A stretch of 64,000 nucleotides of DNA from Skermanella sp. TT6. GTDB taxonomy: Bacteria; Pseudomonadota; Alphaproteobacteria; Azospirillales; Azospirillaceae. The notes below the pieces were generated by a model that made no database searches, was not told where the DNA came from, and saw nothing but the letters and a program-made list of their open reading frames with translations. The translations under genes were made by a program, and so were the position numbers. Shown here one piece after another: positions 42,570 to 49,947 of the stretch. The DNA lies in assembly GCF_016653635.2 (NCBI RefSeq), contig NZ_CP067420.1, positions 2,701,501-2,765,500 of the forward strand. Reading direction: 5' to 3'. Position 1 is the stretch's first letter; each line of letters opens with the position of its first letter.

Positions 42570-43340
42570 TCACCGGCTGATCCGGACGGCCAGCGTCAGC
42601 AGGTCGTCCCGGTCCACTGAACCGCCCAGCACATAGGCGAACCAACCCGACTGCCAATAGGCGATGGTCACGCCGTCGACCTCCTCTGCATAGGGTTGCT
42701 CGATGCTGAAGCTGTCGGTCTCGACGGCGAAGAGGGTCAGCGACTCCCCGGAGGGGTCATGGAACAGGACCTGAACCGCATTGCCGTGGTCCCAGGGGAC
42801 GAGGTGCGAGGCGACCGGCGTGAAGGTCTTGGGAAGGTGCGGCAGCGGGATCGCCGGATTGGCTCCGGTGGCGAGGTCCGCGATCCGCTCCGGTGCCGCG
42901 GCGGTTCGGGTGAACAGGCCGTTGCGCTCTTCCAATAGGATCGTCCGGTGGGCTTCCACCGCCTCGTCGGCATAGACCGGCATGATGTGAGCCGCCGACG
43001 CGGGGTCCGCGCCGAGGCCGCCGAAGGTCGCATGGGCGAGCCAGCCCGTGGCCAGCAGGAAGGACGCGGCGATGGCGCGACGGCTGCGATGGAGTACCTT
43101 GCGCACGGACAGGCGGCGGCCGAGCCGCTCGGCGGGTAGGATCGCCTGGTCCACGCCGGTGACGGTCGCGGCCTCGGTCAGGGCCAGCCGCAATTCATCA
43201 CGTCGGAACAGGTCGTCCATGACCTGCGCGGCGAGTTGGGGATGCCGCGACAGGTACTCCTCGACCTCGATGCGGCGCCCGGCGTCGAGCTGGTCGTCGA
43301 CATACGCCATCAGGTCGAATTCGGAGATCGGTTCGGTCAT
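42570..43340 (-). CDS. Anti-sigma factor
   Basis: 256 residues. N-terminal cytoplasmic MTEPISEFDLMAYVDDQLDAGRR and EVEEYLSRHPQLAAQVMDDLFRR match the anti-sigma (zinc-less RsrA/ChrR-like) type, followed by one membrane helix (about residues 88-108) and a 145-residue periplasmic domain. It starts 4 bp after the ECF sigma stop and is probably cotranscribed. It sequesters the sigma factor until a periplasmic signal arrives. Its C-terminus has no recognised sensor motif. Confidence 0.85.
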   Translation of the reverse strand: MTEPISEFDLMAYVDDQLDAGRRIEVEEYLSRHPQLAAQVMDDLFRRDELRLALTEAATVTGVDQAILPAERLGRRLSVRKVLHRSRRAIAASFLLATGWLAHATFGGLGADPASAAHIMPVYADEAVEAHRTILLEERNGLFTRTAAAPERIADLATGANPAIPLPHLPKTFTPVASHLVPWDHGNAVQVLFHDPSGESLTLFAVETDSFSIEQPYAEEVDGVTIAYWQSGWFAYVLGGSVDRDDLLTLAVRISR

Positions 43341-43343
43341 CGC

Positions 43344-43886
43344 TCACCTCACCAGGCGCAGGGCGGGTCTGTTCGCGGCCGGCGCGTCGGAGGGAGACGT
43401 CGCCGAGCTGCCGCGCAGGGCTTCGCGGGCACGGGCCAGCCTAGACATCACGGTGCCGACCGGGATGTCCAGCAGCTCCGCCGCATCCTTGTAACTGAAG
43501 TTTTCGACGGCGATCAGGACCATCACCTCGCGCTGTTCGTCCGGCAGGCGCATCAGCGACGCGACCGTCTCGCTGAAGTGGACCTGGGTGAACTGCGAGG
43601 CCGGGACGGCCTCCGACGCGAGTGACGCGATCTGGCCGGCGACCTCGCCCTCGAGCATGCGCCGCCGGACGGCGGAAGCATGCGTATTGTGCATGATGCC
43701 GAACAGCCACTTGCGCAGATCCCGGCGCGGGTCCCACGATCCGGCGCCCTCGATCGCGCGCGCAAGGGTCTCCTGAACCAGATCGTCGGACTGGTCGCTA
43801 TTGCCGGTCAGCGCCAGCGCGTATCGGCGGAGCGGCAGGATATGATCTTTGAGCAGCGGGTGCATGGCCATCGTCTCGTTCCGCAC
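43344..43886 (-). CDS. ECF-type RNA polymerase sigma factor
   Basis: 180 residues. Region 2 (LPLRRYALALTGNSDQSDDLVQE, RDLRKWLFGIMHN) and region 4 (LPDEQREVMVLIAVENFSYKDA, LLDIPVGTVMSRLARAREAL) with the usual short linker. It is paired with the anti-sigma gene. In the 5' region a hairpin (43911-43919 with 43928-43936) lies between promoter and start. The regulon is unknown; autoregulation is likely. Confidence 0.92.
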   Translation of the reverse strand: MRNETMAMHPLLKDHILPLRRYALALTGNSDQSDDLVQETLARAIEGAGSWDPRRDLRKWLFGIMHNTHASAVRRRMLEGEVAGQIASLASEAVPASQFTQVHFSETVASLMRLPDEQREVMVLIAVENFSYKDAAELLDIPVGTVMSRLARAREALRGSSATSPSDAPAANRPALRLVR

Positions 43887-44017
43887 ATATTCGTGCGGCC
43901 GGCCGATTTATTCCCGGAGCTTCCACCCTCCGGGAAAATTTCTTTTCGCGACGAACGCCCCGCTCCCGGCGACGATACAGCCTTTGATTATCCCATACGG
44001 GACCTTAGATTGAGACC

Positions 44018-44335
44018 ATGACACAGATCGACGACCGCAGGCTCGATCGCCGTTTCGAGCGACTGGAGCGGCAACTGCCTGCGACTGCCGCACGCGTCCT
44101 GCGCTGGCTCCGCGATCCCCGATCCACCTGGGTCAGGATTCCCGTGGGAGTGCTGCTGGTGATCGGCGGCCTCTTCAGCTTTCTGCCGATCCTCGGGATT
44201 TGGATGCTGCCGCTGGGACTGCTGCTGCTGGCCCAGGACATTCCCGTCCTGAAGCGCCCGACCAGCAGCGCGATGATCCGTCTGGAACGCCGCTGGGTGG
44301 AGTGGCGCCGCCGGCGGGCGGCGAGGAGCCGGTAA
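44018..44335 (+). CDS. Small membrane protein of unknown function
   Basis: 105 residues with two adjacent hydrophobic segments (about residues 42-70: VGVLLVIGGLFSFLPILGIWMLPLGLLLLAQ). The flanks are very basic (N: RLDRRFERLERQL; C: RRWVEWRRRRAARSR). Alphaproteobacterial homologues of this type are often misnamed 'tryptophan synthase subunit beta-like'. Function unknown. A terminator for the opposite strand lies directly downstream. Confidence 0.75.
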   Translation: MTQIDDRRLDRRFERLERQLPATAARVLRWLRDPRSTWVRIPVGVLLVIGGLFSFLPILGIWMLPLGLLLLAQDIPVLKRPTSSAMIRLERRWVEWRRRRAARSR

Positions 44336-44348
44336 GGCCCCGTCAACG

Positions 44349-44385
44349 AAAAAAGGGGAGCGCCAGCGTTGCGGCACTCCCCTTT
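44349..44385 (-). terminator. Rho-independent terminator (minus strand)
   Basis: Read on the minus strand: a 9-bp stem CTCCCC../..GGGGAG with an inner GC extension, followed by a run of six T (complement of 44349-44354). It ends the minus-strand transcript carrying the 28-codon peptide and DUF1127 genes, and its stem also faces the plus-strand gene ending at 44335. Confidence 0.75.
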
Positions 44386-44402
44386 CCGGGTCTTCCCGGG
44401 AC

Positions 44403-44489
44403 TCATCCGAGCCATAGGCCGACATTCATGGTCGCCAAGCCGAATACGGCCGCCAGCAGGATGGCCGTCCCCACCGGGAAGCCGGTCAT
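44403..44489 (-). CDS. 28-residue single-pass membrane peptide
   Basis: An ATG at 44489 is preceded by GAGGAGG at ideal spacing and encodes 28 residues (MTGFPVGTAILLAAVFGLAT and an 8-residue tail), essentially one membrane helix, stop at 44403. It ends just before the terminator at 44349-44385 and follows the DUF1127 gene by 11 bp. The ribosome-binding site and placement argue for a real micro-protein, comparable in style to KdpF- or CydX-type subunits. Partner unknown. Confidence 0.6.
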   Translation of the reverse strand: MTGFPVGTAILLAAVFGLATMNVGLWLG

Positions 44490-44500
44490 GCCGTGCCTCC

Positions 44501-44893
44501 TCAGGCGGCCAGCCGGCGGCGGACATACTTGATGCGGCCAGCCTGGAAGTCTTCGAGATCGCCACGGCAGACGCCGATGTCCGCCAGGTCTTCGTCGGTC
44601 ATGTTGAGCAGTTTGTTGAGATCGGAGTGGCGTACCAGGGTGCCTCCATGCTGCCGGCGCACGACCGACGGGATGCCGTCACGGTCGATGCCGATGTCGC
44701 TCAAGGCACGGTCGCTGAGGCGGTCGAGCTGGGCCCTTGTCTGGTAAACGCTCCAGTACCGGTACAGGAACGAGGAAACCCGTGCGAAGATGCTTCGATC
44801 CTCGGGCCGCTTAGCGGTTTCGGGACTGGAGCCGAGAAAGCCGGAAATGGTCGGCTGGATCATCTCGTCGGAATTGGTGGTGTAGGCGGTCAT
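44501..44893 (-). CDS. DUF1127 protein with two DUF1127-like motifs
   Basis: 130 residues. Around residues 46-75 it has WSVYQTRAQLDRLSDRALSD and at 95-120 NKLLNMTDEDLADIGVCRGD, i.e. two copies of the DUF1127 core (L..L.D..L.DIG..R). GGGAG precedes the ATG. DUF1127 proteins are small arginine-rich proteins, some of which bind RNA or act in phosphate and stress responses. It is the first of three such genes in a row on this strand; the duplication inside it is unusual. Confidence 0.78.
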   Translation of the reverse strand: MTAYTTNSDEMIQPTISGFLGSSPETAKRPEDRSIFARVSSFLYRYWSVYQTRAQLDRLSDRALSDIGIDRDGIPSVVRRQHGGTLVRHSDLNKLLNMTDEDLADIGVCRGDLEDFQAGRIKYVRRRLAA

Positions 44894-45009
44894 AGGTCGC
44901 TCCCAAGGAAAACAGTACGGGTAGCGCTTCTCTCCCTGCTTCGACTCTTCGGTTCGAATGCTTTTTCGGATCGGGTCGGGTCGACTCGGCGGCCGGACGT
45001 TCCAGCCCT

Positions 45010-45300
45010 TCAGTTGCCGATATTGCCCCGCAGTGCCCCGACGCTGTTCAGGCCGCCGGTCTGGACACGGAGGCCATGACGGCCTTCCAGCGCGGCGGCA
45101 GCCCAGGAAAGATTGCCGCTGGTGACATCGATATCCTGGCGATCGCGGCGGGAGAGCGAGTCCAGTTCGGCCTGCAGGCGACGCTGCTCCAGGCGTGCTT
45201 CGGCCCGGTGGAGCCATCCGGCGACGGTATTCGCCAGCATCCGGCGGGCAGCGTGGAAGAACCCGACGTGGGTGTGCTGAGTGACGTTCATGCTCGACAT
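45010..45300 (-). CDS. DUF1127-like small protein
   Basis: 96 residues from ATG 45300, with AAAAGGAAC upstream. HRAEARLEQRRLQAELDSLSRRDRQDIDVTSG is a diverged DUF1127 motif (L..L..RD..DI). The C-terminus has a Gly/Asn/Leu-rich tail. The middle member of the three-gene set. Confidence 0.65.
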   Translation of the reverse strand: MSSMNVTQHTHVGFFHAARRMLANTVAGWLHRAEARLEQRRLQAELDSLSRRDRQDIDVTSGNLSWAAAALEGRHGLRVQTGGLNSVGALRGNIGN

Positions 45301-45390
45301 AGTGCCGTTCCTTTTCACTGGGCGGACGGCGCCTCTCTCCCGGATTTCCGTAACTTGCTCTTTTTGGATATGGCTTGCGGACGCCAGGCC

Positions 45391-45630
45391 TCAGTGGCTT
45401 TCCCGCAGCACGCCGAAGGTGTCGGCGGCATTCGATCTACCCTGCCTGTTGGCAGGCTTGGCGGGCGTCAGGCTGGATTCGGCCGCGTCGTAGGCGATCC
45501 GCACGATGTCGCCGCGATAGAGACCCATGTCCTTGAGCTCGGCATCGGAGAGCTGCGACAGTTCCGAATAGGTGGAACGGAACGCGCGATACTGGCTCCA
45601 GATCTGGCCGATATGCTTGAAGAGGTTCAT
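45391..45630 (-). CDS. DUF1127 protein
   Basis: 79 residues from ATG 45630. FRSTYSELSQLSDAELKDMG then LYRGDIVRIAYDAA is a standard DUF1127 core, followed by a 30-residue tail. GGAG is spaced about 9 bases from the ATG. It is the promoter-proximal member of the set, facing the region 45631-46004. Confidence 0.8.
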   Translation of the reverse strand: MNLFKHIGQIWSQYRAFRSTYSELSQLSDAELKDMGLYRGDIVRIAYDAAESSLTPAKPANRQGRSNAADTFGVLRESH

Positions 45631-46004
45631 AACTCGATCTCCGACGTTGACTGGCGCCGGCGAGGTCGATCGAGCCCCGCGATGGCCAGGAGTAGATTGC
45701 AAGCCGCATCCCTGTGGCGCGCTTTCCCTCCCCGGCTGGGCGTGGCTCTTGGTCGGCCCGATGCTTAGTAAGGTATGTTTGCCCCGACCCCCTCGCCAAC
45801 GCATATGCTGCATGGCAGCATTGAAAGGAGGGATGAAACAAATGACGCAGTGAAAACGGGGCGTTAACCAGTATACGGCCGATGCTGCGGTGCAGCATCT
45901 CCGATCTTGGAGCGAAGGCTCCGATCCGGCCGTTTGACGCAACCGTCAGGGCACCTATAGGTTCATTCCGAAGAAACACGAAGAATACCAAACGGGAGTT
46001 TCAG
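45631..46004. promoter_or_regulatory. Hairpin-rich intergenic region between DUF1127 and the ACT gene
   Basis: 374 bp without a gene. Two near-identical perfect hairpins lie 76 bp apart: ATGCTGC-ATG-GCAGCAT (45805-45821) and GATGCTGC-GGT-GCAGCATC (45881-45899). A third stem GGAGC/GCTCC sits at 45909-45922. Between the first two is AAAGGAGGG (45824-45832) followed by ATG codons that stop after four to seven codons. It may encode a small RNA or a leader. The divergent promoters of both flanking genes must also lie here. Confidence 0.45.
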
Positions 46005-46541
46005 ATGCCCTCAGCAAAGCCACTGCTCGCGCTGGTCTCGATACTCGCAGCCGACCGGGTCGGCTTGGTCTCCGCCATCGCCGGCCGCCTCTACGACCTC
46101 GGCATCAACCTGCGGGACACGACTTTCGCGGCGATGGGCCAGGGCGCAGAGTTCAGCGCCGTCTGCGAGCTTCCGGGCGACCTCGGGACCGCCGAACTGG
46201 AACGCGAGCTGAGCGCCCTTCCCGAACTGGCGGAAGCCAGGGTGGAGGTGACCGACTACGAGTATGAGGCGACGCCGGGTCCGGAAACGCTCGTGACCCA
46301 CGTCATCGAACTGAGCGGCGGCGACCAGCTGGGGCTGATCGCCCGTCTGGCGGAGGTCTTCCGGGAGTACGGCGCGAACATCGTCCGGCTCGAGGCGCAG
46401 ACGGTCCCAGGGTCCGGCGGGGACCGCTACATCACGCGGTTCGCGGTCGCCATTCCGCCGGCCCGGGCTGAAATCTGCCTTTCGGCAGTGGCCAACACGG
46501 CCGGCAGCCTTAGACTTGATTGCAGCGTCGAGGAGGCGTGA
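46005..46541 (+). CDS. GcvR-like protein with two ACT domains
   Basis: 178 residues: two ACT domains (LVSILAADRVGLVSAIAGRLYDLG and LVTHVIELSGGDQLGLIARLAE). This is the architecture of GcvR, the glycine-cleavage repressor accessory protein, and of the ACT-only 'formyltetrahydrofolate deformylase-like' group. CGGGAG precedes the ATG. No gcv genes are nearby, so the role is uncertain. Confidence 0.78.
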   Translation: MPSAKPLLALVSILAADRVGLVSAIAGRLYDLGINLRDTTFAAMGQGAEFSAVCELPGDLGTAELERELSALPELAEARVEVTDYEYEATPGPETLVTHVIELSGGDQLGLIARLAEVFREYGANIVRLEAQTVPGSGGDRYITRFAVAIPPARAEICLSAVANTAGSLRLDCSVEEA

Positions 46542-46590
46542 TCCCGAGGGACACGCGATCGCGCCGGTGCGATCACGATGGGATGAAGGC

Positions 46591-47001
46591 ATGGCGAGCA
46601 CTGCGAAACGGACCGACCCCGAGCTTTGGGAAAAGGTGAAGCAGGAGGTGACCGCCGGGGAGAAAGGCGGGCACGCCGGCCAGTGGTCGGCCCGCAAGGC
46701 CCAGTTCGCCGTTCAGGAGTACAAGCGCCGCGGCGGCGGCTACGAGGGCGGCAAGAAGAAGGACAACAGCCTTCGCCAGTGGACCGAGGAGGACTGGGGA
46801 ACGCGGTCGGGCGGCAAGAGCACCGAGACGGGGGAGCGCTACCTCCCGAAGGAGGCGCGCGACGCCTTGAGCCAGGAAGAGTACCGGCGCACCACCGCGA
46901 AGAAGCGCACAGACACGCGCGAGGGCAGGCAGTATTCCGGACAGCCGCCCGACGTCGCCGGGAAGACGGCGAAGCATCGCGGCACAGGCGATGCGAAGTA
47001 G
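46591..47001 (+). CDS. DUF5872-type hydrophilic protein
   Basis: 136 residues, Lys/Arg/Gly-rich (ELWEKVKQEVTAGEKGGHAG, QFAVQEYKRRGGGYEGGKKK, LRQWTEEDWGTRSG). This sequence is typical of DUF5872 proteins, some of which are found in phage or plant-associated bacteria. No membrane segment. Function unknown. It overlaps no neighbours and lies between the ACT protein and phhA. Confidence 0.75.
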   Translation: MASTAKRTDPELWEKVKQEVTAGEKGGHAGQWSARKAQFAVQEYKRRGGGYEGGKKKDNSLRQWTEEDWGTRSGGKSTETGERYLPKEARDALSQEEYRRTTAKKRTDTREGRQYSGQPPDVAGKTAKHRGTGDAK

Positions 47002-47170
47002 CGCCCCCGCATCCCCATCCTTCCGCGACCTCTTTCAGGCGGCTCCCCCCTGCCTATAGCCCTTGGCAGGCACAATATGATCATGACCGATCTTTTTTCG
47101 GCTGAGCCGGGCGTCCAGGGACCCGGACATCGGACTATCCTGTATCCACCGTCGAACAGGGGAGGAAACG

Positions 47171-48049
47171 ATGGAGTCGACGAAGCACGGGGCGGCGGCC
47201 GGTGATGCCAAGCCCCCGGTCAGCGGGAACTGGACCATCGACCAGGAATGGGAGTCGTACAGCGCCGAGGAGCACGCCGTCTGGAAGACCCTGTATGAAC
47301 GCCAGAGCAAGCTGCTGCCCGGCAGGGCCTGCGACGAGTTCGTCCAGGGCATGCGCGACCTCGCGATGGATGGAGACCGCATTCCCGACTTCCGCCGCCT
47401 GAGCGAGGTGCTGGAGAAGCGGACCGGCTGGAGCGTCGTGGCGGTTCCGGGGCTGGTCCCCGACGAGGTCTTCTTCGACCATCTGGCAAACCGGCGTTTC
47501 CCGGCCGGGCAGTTCATCCGCAGGCCCGACCAGCTCGACTATCTGGAGGAACCCGACGTCTTCCACGACGTCTTCGGCCATGTGCCGATGCTGGTCCATC
47601 CGGTTTTCGCCGACTACATGGAAGCCTACGGCAAGGGCGGCCTGCGGGCTCGGAGCCTGGGCGTTCTCGCCCATCTGGCACGGGTCTACTGGTACACCGT
47701 GGAGTTCGGCCTGATCGGGAGCGGGGACGGGCTCCGGATCTACGGCTCGGGGATCGCCTCGTCCTACACCGAAACCATCTTCGCGCTAGAAGATCCCTCG
47801 CCCAACCGCATCCGATTCGACCTGGAGCGAGTCATGCGGACGCTTTACCGGATCGACGATTTCCAGGAAACCTACTTCGTAATCGAAAGCTTCGACGAAC
47901 TGCTGGCCCTGGCCGAGATCGATTTCGGGCCGATCTACCGGCGGGTGGCGGCATTGCCGGAACTGGAGCCTGGAACGATCGATCCGGGCGACGGACTCCT
48001 GCACAGGGGGACCGGCATCTACCACGCGGGCCGGCGGCGGGTGGCTTGA
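47171..48049 (+). CDS. phhA: Phenylalanine 4-monooxygenase
   Basis: 292 residues. A bacterial aromatic amino acid hydroxylase: the iron ligands are H132 and H137 in HDVFGHVPML and E178 in YTVEFGLI, with the pterin-binding VPDEVFFDHLANRRFP region. It hydroxylates phenylalanine to tyrosine with tetrahydrobiopterin and O2. GGGGAGG precedes the ATG. A 4a-carbinolamine dehydratase is not adjacent. Confidence 0.95.
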   Translation: MESTKHGAAAGDAKPPVSGNWTIDQEWESYSAEEHAVWKTLYERQSKLLPGRACDEFVQGMRDLAMDGDRIPDFRRLSEVLEKRTGWSVVAVPGLVPDEVFFDHLANRRFPAGQFIRRPDQLDYLEEPDVFHDVFGHVPMLVHPVFADYMEAYGKGGLRARSLGVLAHLARVYWYTVEFGLIGSGDGLRIYGSGIASSYTETIFALEDPSPNRIRFDLERVMRTLYRIDDFQETYFVIESFDELLALAEIDFGPIYRRVAALPELEPGTIDPGDGLLHRGTGIYHAGRRRVA

Positions 48050-48080
48050 TACGTGCAGCAGAGGATTGCGAGGGGCGATG

Positions 48081-48785
48081 ATGGACTTCGAGAACCGCAC
48101 CGTCGTCATTACGGGAGCAGCGGGAAACCTGGGCCGGGCCGTCGCCGTCGCCTTCGCCGAGCGCGGTGCCCGCCTGGCTCTGCTCGACCATAACCGGGGC
48201 ATGCTCGACAAGGTCTTCTCGGATGCGAGCGACACCCGCATGACCATCGCGGTCGACCTGCTGGACCGGAAGGCCGTCGAGGGCTCCGTCCGGCAGGTCG
48301 TCGACCGGTTCGGCCGCATCGACGTCCTGTGCAACATCGCGGGCGGATTCCGCATGGGCGATCCGGTCCACGAAACCGGCGACGCCACATGGGACTTCCT
48401 GATGGATGTCAACGCGCGCTCGCTGATCCATACCGCCGGAGCAGTCGTGCCGCACATGCTGACCGCAGGGGGCGGCAGGATCGTCAATGTGGGAGCCAGG
48501 GCGGCCCTTCAGGGAGCGGCCGGGATGGGCGCATACTCCGCGGCCAAGGGCGCGGTGATCCGGCTGACCGAGGCGATGGCGGCTGAACTTCGCGAGCGGG
48601 GCATCAACGTCAATTGCGTCCTTCCCACCATCATCGACACGCCCGAGAACCGGGCGGACATGCCTAAGGCAGACCCTTCCCGCTGGGTCGCTCCCGCCGA
48701 TCTTGCCGCCGTCATCCTGTTCCTGGCGTCCGACGCCGCCCGGGCCGTCCACGGGGCCGCCGTGCCGGTCACGGGATTGAGCTGA
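48081..48785 (+). CDS. SDR-family oxidoreductase (short-chain dehydrogenase)
   Basis: 234 residues from the second of two ATGs (48078, 48081), chosen for spacing from GAGGGG. The NAD(P)-binding GAAGNLGRAVAVAF motif and the catalytic tetrad (NIAGGF, S in GARAAL region, YSAAKGAV) are present. The family reduces or oxidises carbonyls. It follows phhA by 31 bp. The nearest named type is 3-oxoacyl-[ACP] reductase-like, but substrate is not clear. Confidence 0.85.
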   Translation: MDFENRTVVITGAAGNLGRAVAVAFAERGARLALLDHNRGMLDKVFSDASDTRMTIAVDLLDRKAVEGSVRQVVDRFGRIDVLCNIAGGFRMGDPVHETGDATWDFLMDVNARSLIHTAGAVVPHMLTAGGGRIVNVGARAALQGAAGMGAYSAAKGAVIRLTEAMAAELRERGINVNCVLPTIIDTPENRADMPKADPSRWVAPADLAAVILFLASDAARAVHGAAVPVTGLS

Positions 48786-48787
48786 CG

Positions 48788-49162
48788 TCACCGGTCGAGG
48801 ACGTGCCGCCTCAAAGCCTCGGCGAGGTCTTCGTCGCTGAACGGCTTGGTGAGAATGGGGCGGTCACGGTGGGCATCCGGCAGCGCATCGGCGCCATGGC
48901 CCGTGGTGAAGATGAAAGGGATCCCCCGGTCGGCGAGGGCGTCCGCGACGGCATCGATCCGTTCCCCTCCCAGGCTGACGTCTAGGAGCGCACCGCCGAA
49001 GCCGCCGGCCTCGACCAATTCGATCGCCTGCCCGACCGAGGTGGCCGGGCCGACGAGACCGGCTCCCAGGTCCTCCAGGATGTTCTCGACCACCATCGCG
49101 ACCAGAAGTTCGTCCTCGACGACCAGGATAGACGGCGTTGGGTTGGACTGGCTGTTGCTCAA
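48788..49162 (-). CDS. Stand-alone response-regulator receiver protein
   Basis: 124 residues, receiver domain only: acidic pair in VVEDELLVAM, phospho-acceptor D61 (LLDVSLGG) and the K in LTKPFSDEDLAE. No output domain. It resembles the CheY-like single-domain regulators found in alphaproteobacteria and lies at the convergent end next to the SDR gene (2-bp gap). A partner kinase is not in the window. Confidence 0.9.
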   Translation of the reverse strand: MSNSQSNPTPSILVVEDELLVAMVVENILEDLGAGLVGPATSVGQAIELVEAGGFGGALLDVSLGGERIDAVADALADRGIPFIFTTGHGADALPDAHRDRPILTKPFSDEDLAEALRRHVLDR

Positions 49163-49348
49163 ATGCGCCTCGTGAATGCATGAACCCGGTACACCGGGAA
49201 GGGCCGGAACCGACGGACCCTCCTATTATGGGTCCGGAACACCGGAACGGCCAGGGGTCCGGCAGGGATCGACCGCGCGGTAACCTTCCGGTCCTTAAAT
49301 CCGCGAAGCCGGAGGCCGGATTATTCCCCGGCGAAGCCGCCGGAACAG

Positions 49349-49519
49349 GTGGCTGACTCCATCCTGCGCCTGATCGAGCGTCCCCGCCGCGAGGTCGGTG
49401 TCGGCGCTCCGCCGTGGTTGCCGGAACTTGGAATGGCGGTGGCAGGCGCGCTGGCGTTGGCCGTGCCGATCGGGCTCGCCGCCTATTACAGGTACCAGCG
49501 CGACGGTCCGCTTCTCTGA
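49349..49519 (+). CDS. Small single-pass membrane protein (GTG start)
   Basis: 56 residues from a GTG start; hydrophobic segment at about residues 26-47 (ELGMAVAGALALAVPIGLAA), Arg-rich N-terminus and a short polar tail. Codon usage fits a gene. The ribosome-binding site is weak and the start is uncertain. Unknown function; the next ORF starts 94 bp later. Confidence 0.4.
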   Translation: MADSILRLIERPRREVGVGAPPWLPELGMAVAGALALAVPIGLAAYYRYQRDGPLL

Positions 49520-49613
49520 CGCTGATGGATGTTGAAGCGGGCAGTCCGCGCGGGATAGGTTGAACCCAACGGAACGTTGAGGTGTTCAGCATCCGCAGGT
49601 AGGGGAGGCGACC

Positions 49614-49907
49614 ATAGCTATCCGTAAAGCCAAGGCCGGCGGTTCCGCCGCGTCGATCGCCGCGACTTCCATCGCCCAGCAGACGGGAGAGACCATCGAG
49701 CGCGACCGGCTGCGGGCCGAGATCGACCGCCTGCGCCAGGAGGTCGGAAGCCTCACCCAGCGCCTGGATGAAGCGAACGATCAGAGGGTGGCGGATGCCG
49801 ACCGCCACCAGATCGAGGTCGAACGGCTGGAATCCACGCTCAGGCGCCTGCGCGCCGAGCTGGAGGACGCGCGGCGGCCTTGGCTGACCAAGCTGTGGCG
49901 GAAGTGA
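49614..49907 (+). CDS. Small coiled-coil protein, apparent ATA start codon
   Basis: 97 codons. Residues 30-88 form a strongly heptad-like coiled coil (RDRLRAEIDRLRQEVGSLTQ, VERLESTLRRLRAELEDARR), ending RPWLTKLWRK. A near-perfect ribosome-binding site GGGGAGG (49602-49608) is 5 bases upstream of ATA (49614), while no ATG, GTG or TTG lies between the preceding in-frame stop and the first 50 codons. Codon usage is coding-like throughout. Either translation starts at ATA (rare, infC-like) or a sequencing change destroyed ATG. No family recognised. Confidence 0.5.
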   Translation: MAIRKAKAGGSAASIAATSIAQQTGETIERDRLRAEIDRLRQEVGSLTQRLDEANDQRVADADRHQIEVERLESTLRRLRAELEDARRPWLTKLWRK

Positions 49908-49912
49908 CGATG

Positions 49913-49942
49913 GCGGGCGGAGCCGCGCGAGGCTCCGCCCGC
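49913..49942. terminator. Bidirectional hairpin
   Basis: A perfect 12-bp GC stem (GCGGGCGGAGCC with GGCTCCGCCCGC), 6-base loop, between the convergent coiled-coil gene and the M20 peptidase gene. No T-run. Confidence 0.65.
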
Positions 49943-49947
49943 CCGGG

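Noticed and set aside
44369-45079. Plus-strand open frames opposite the DUF1127 genes.
   Set aside because: The minus-strand DUF1127 motifs, ribosome-binding sites and terminator explain this stretch; the plus-strand frames have no such support.
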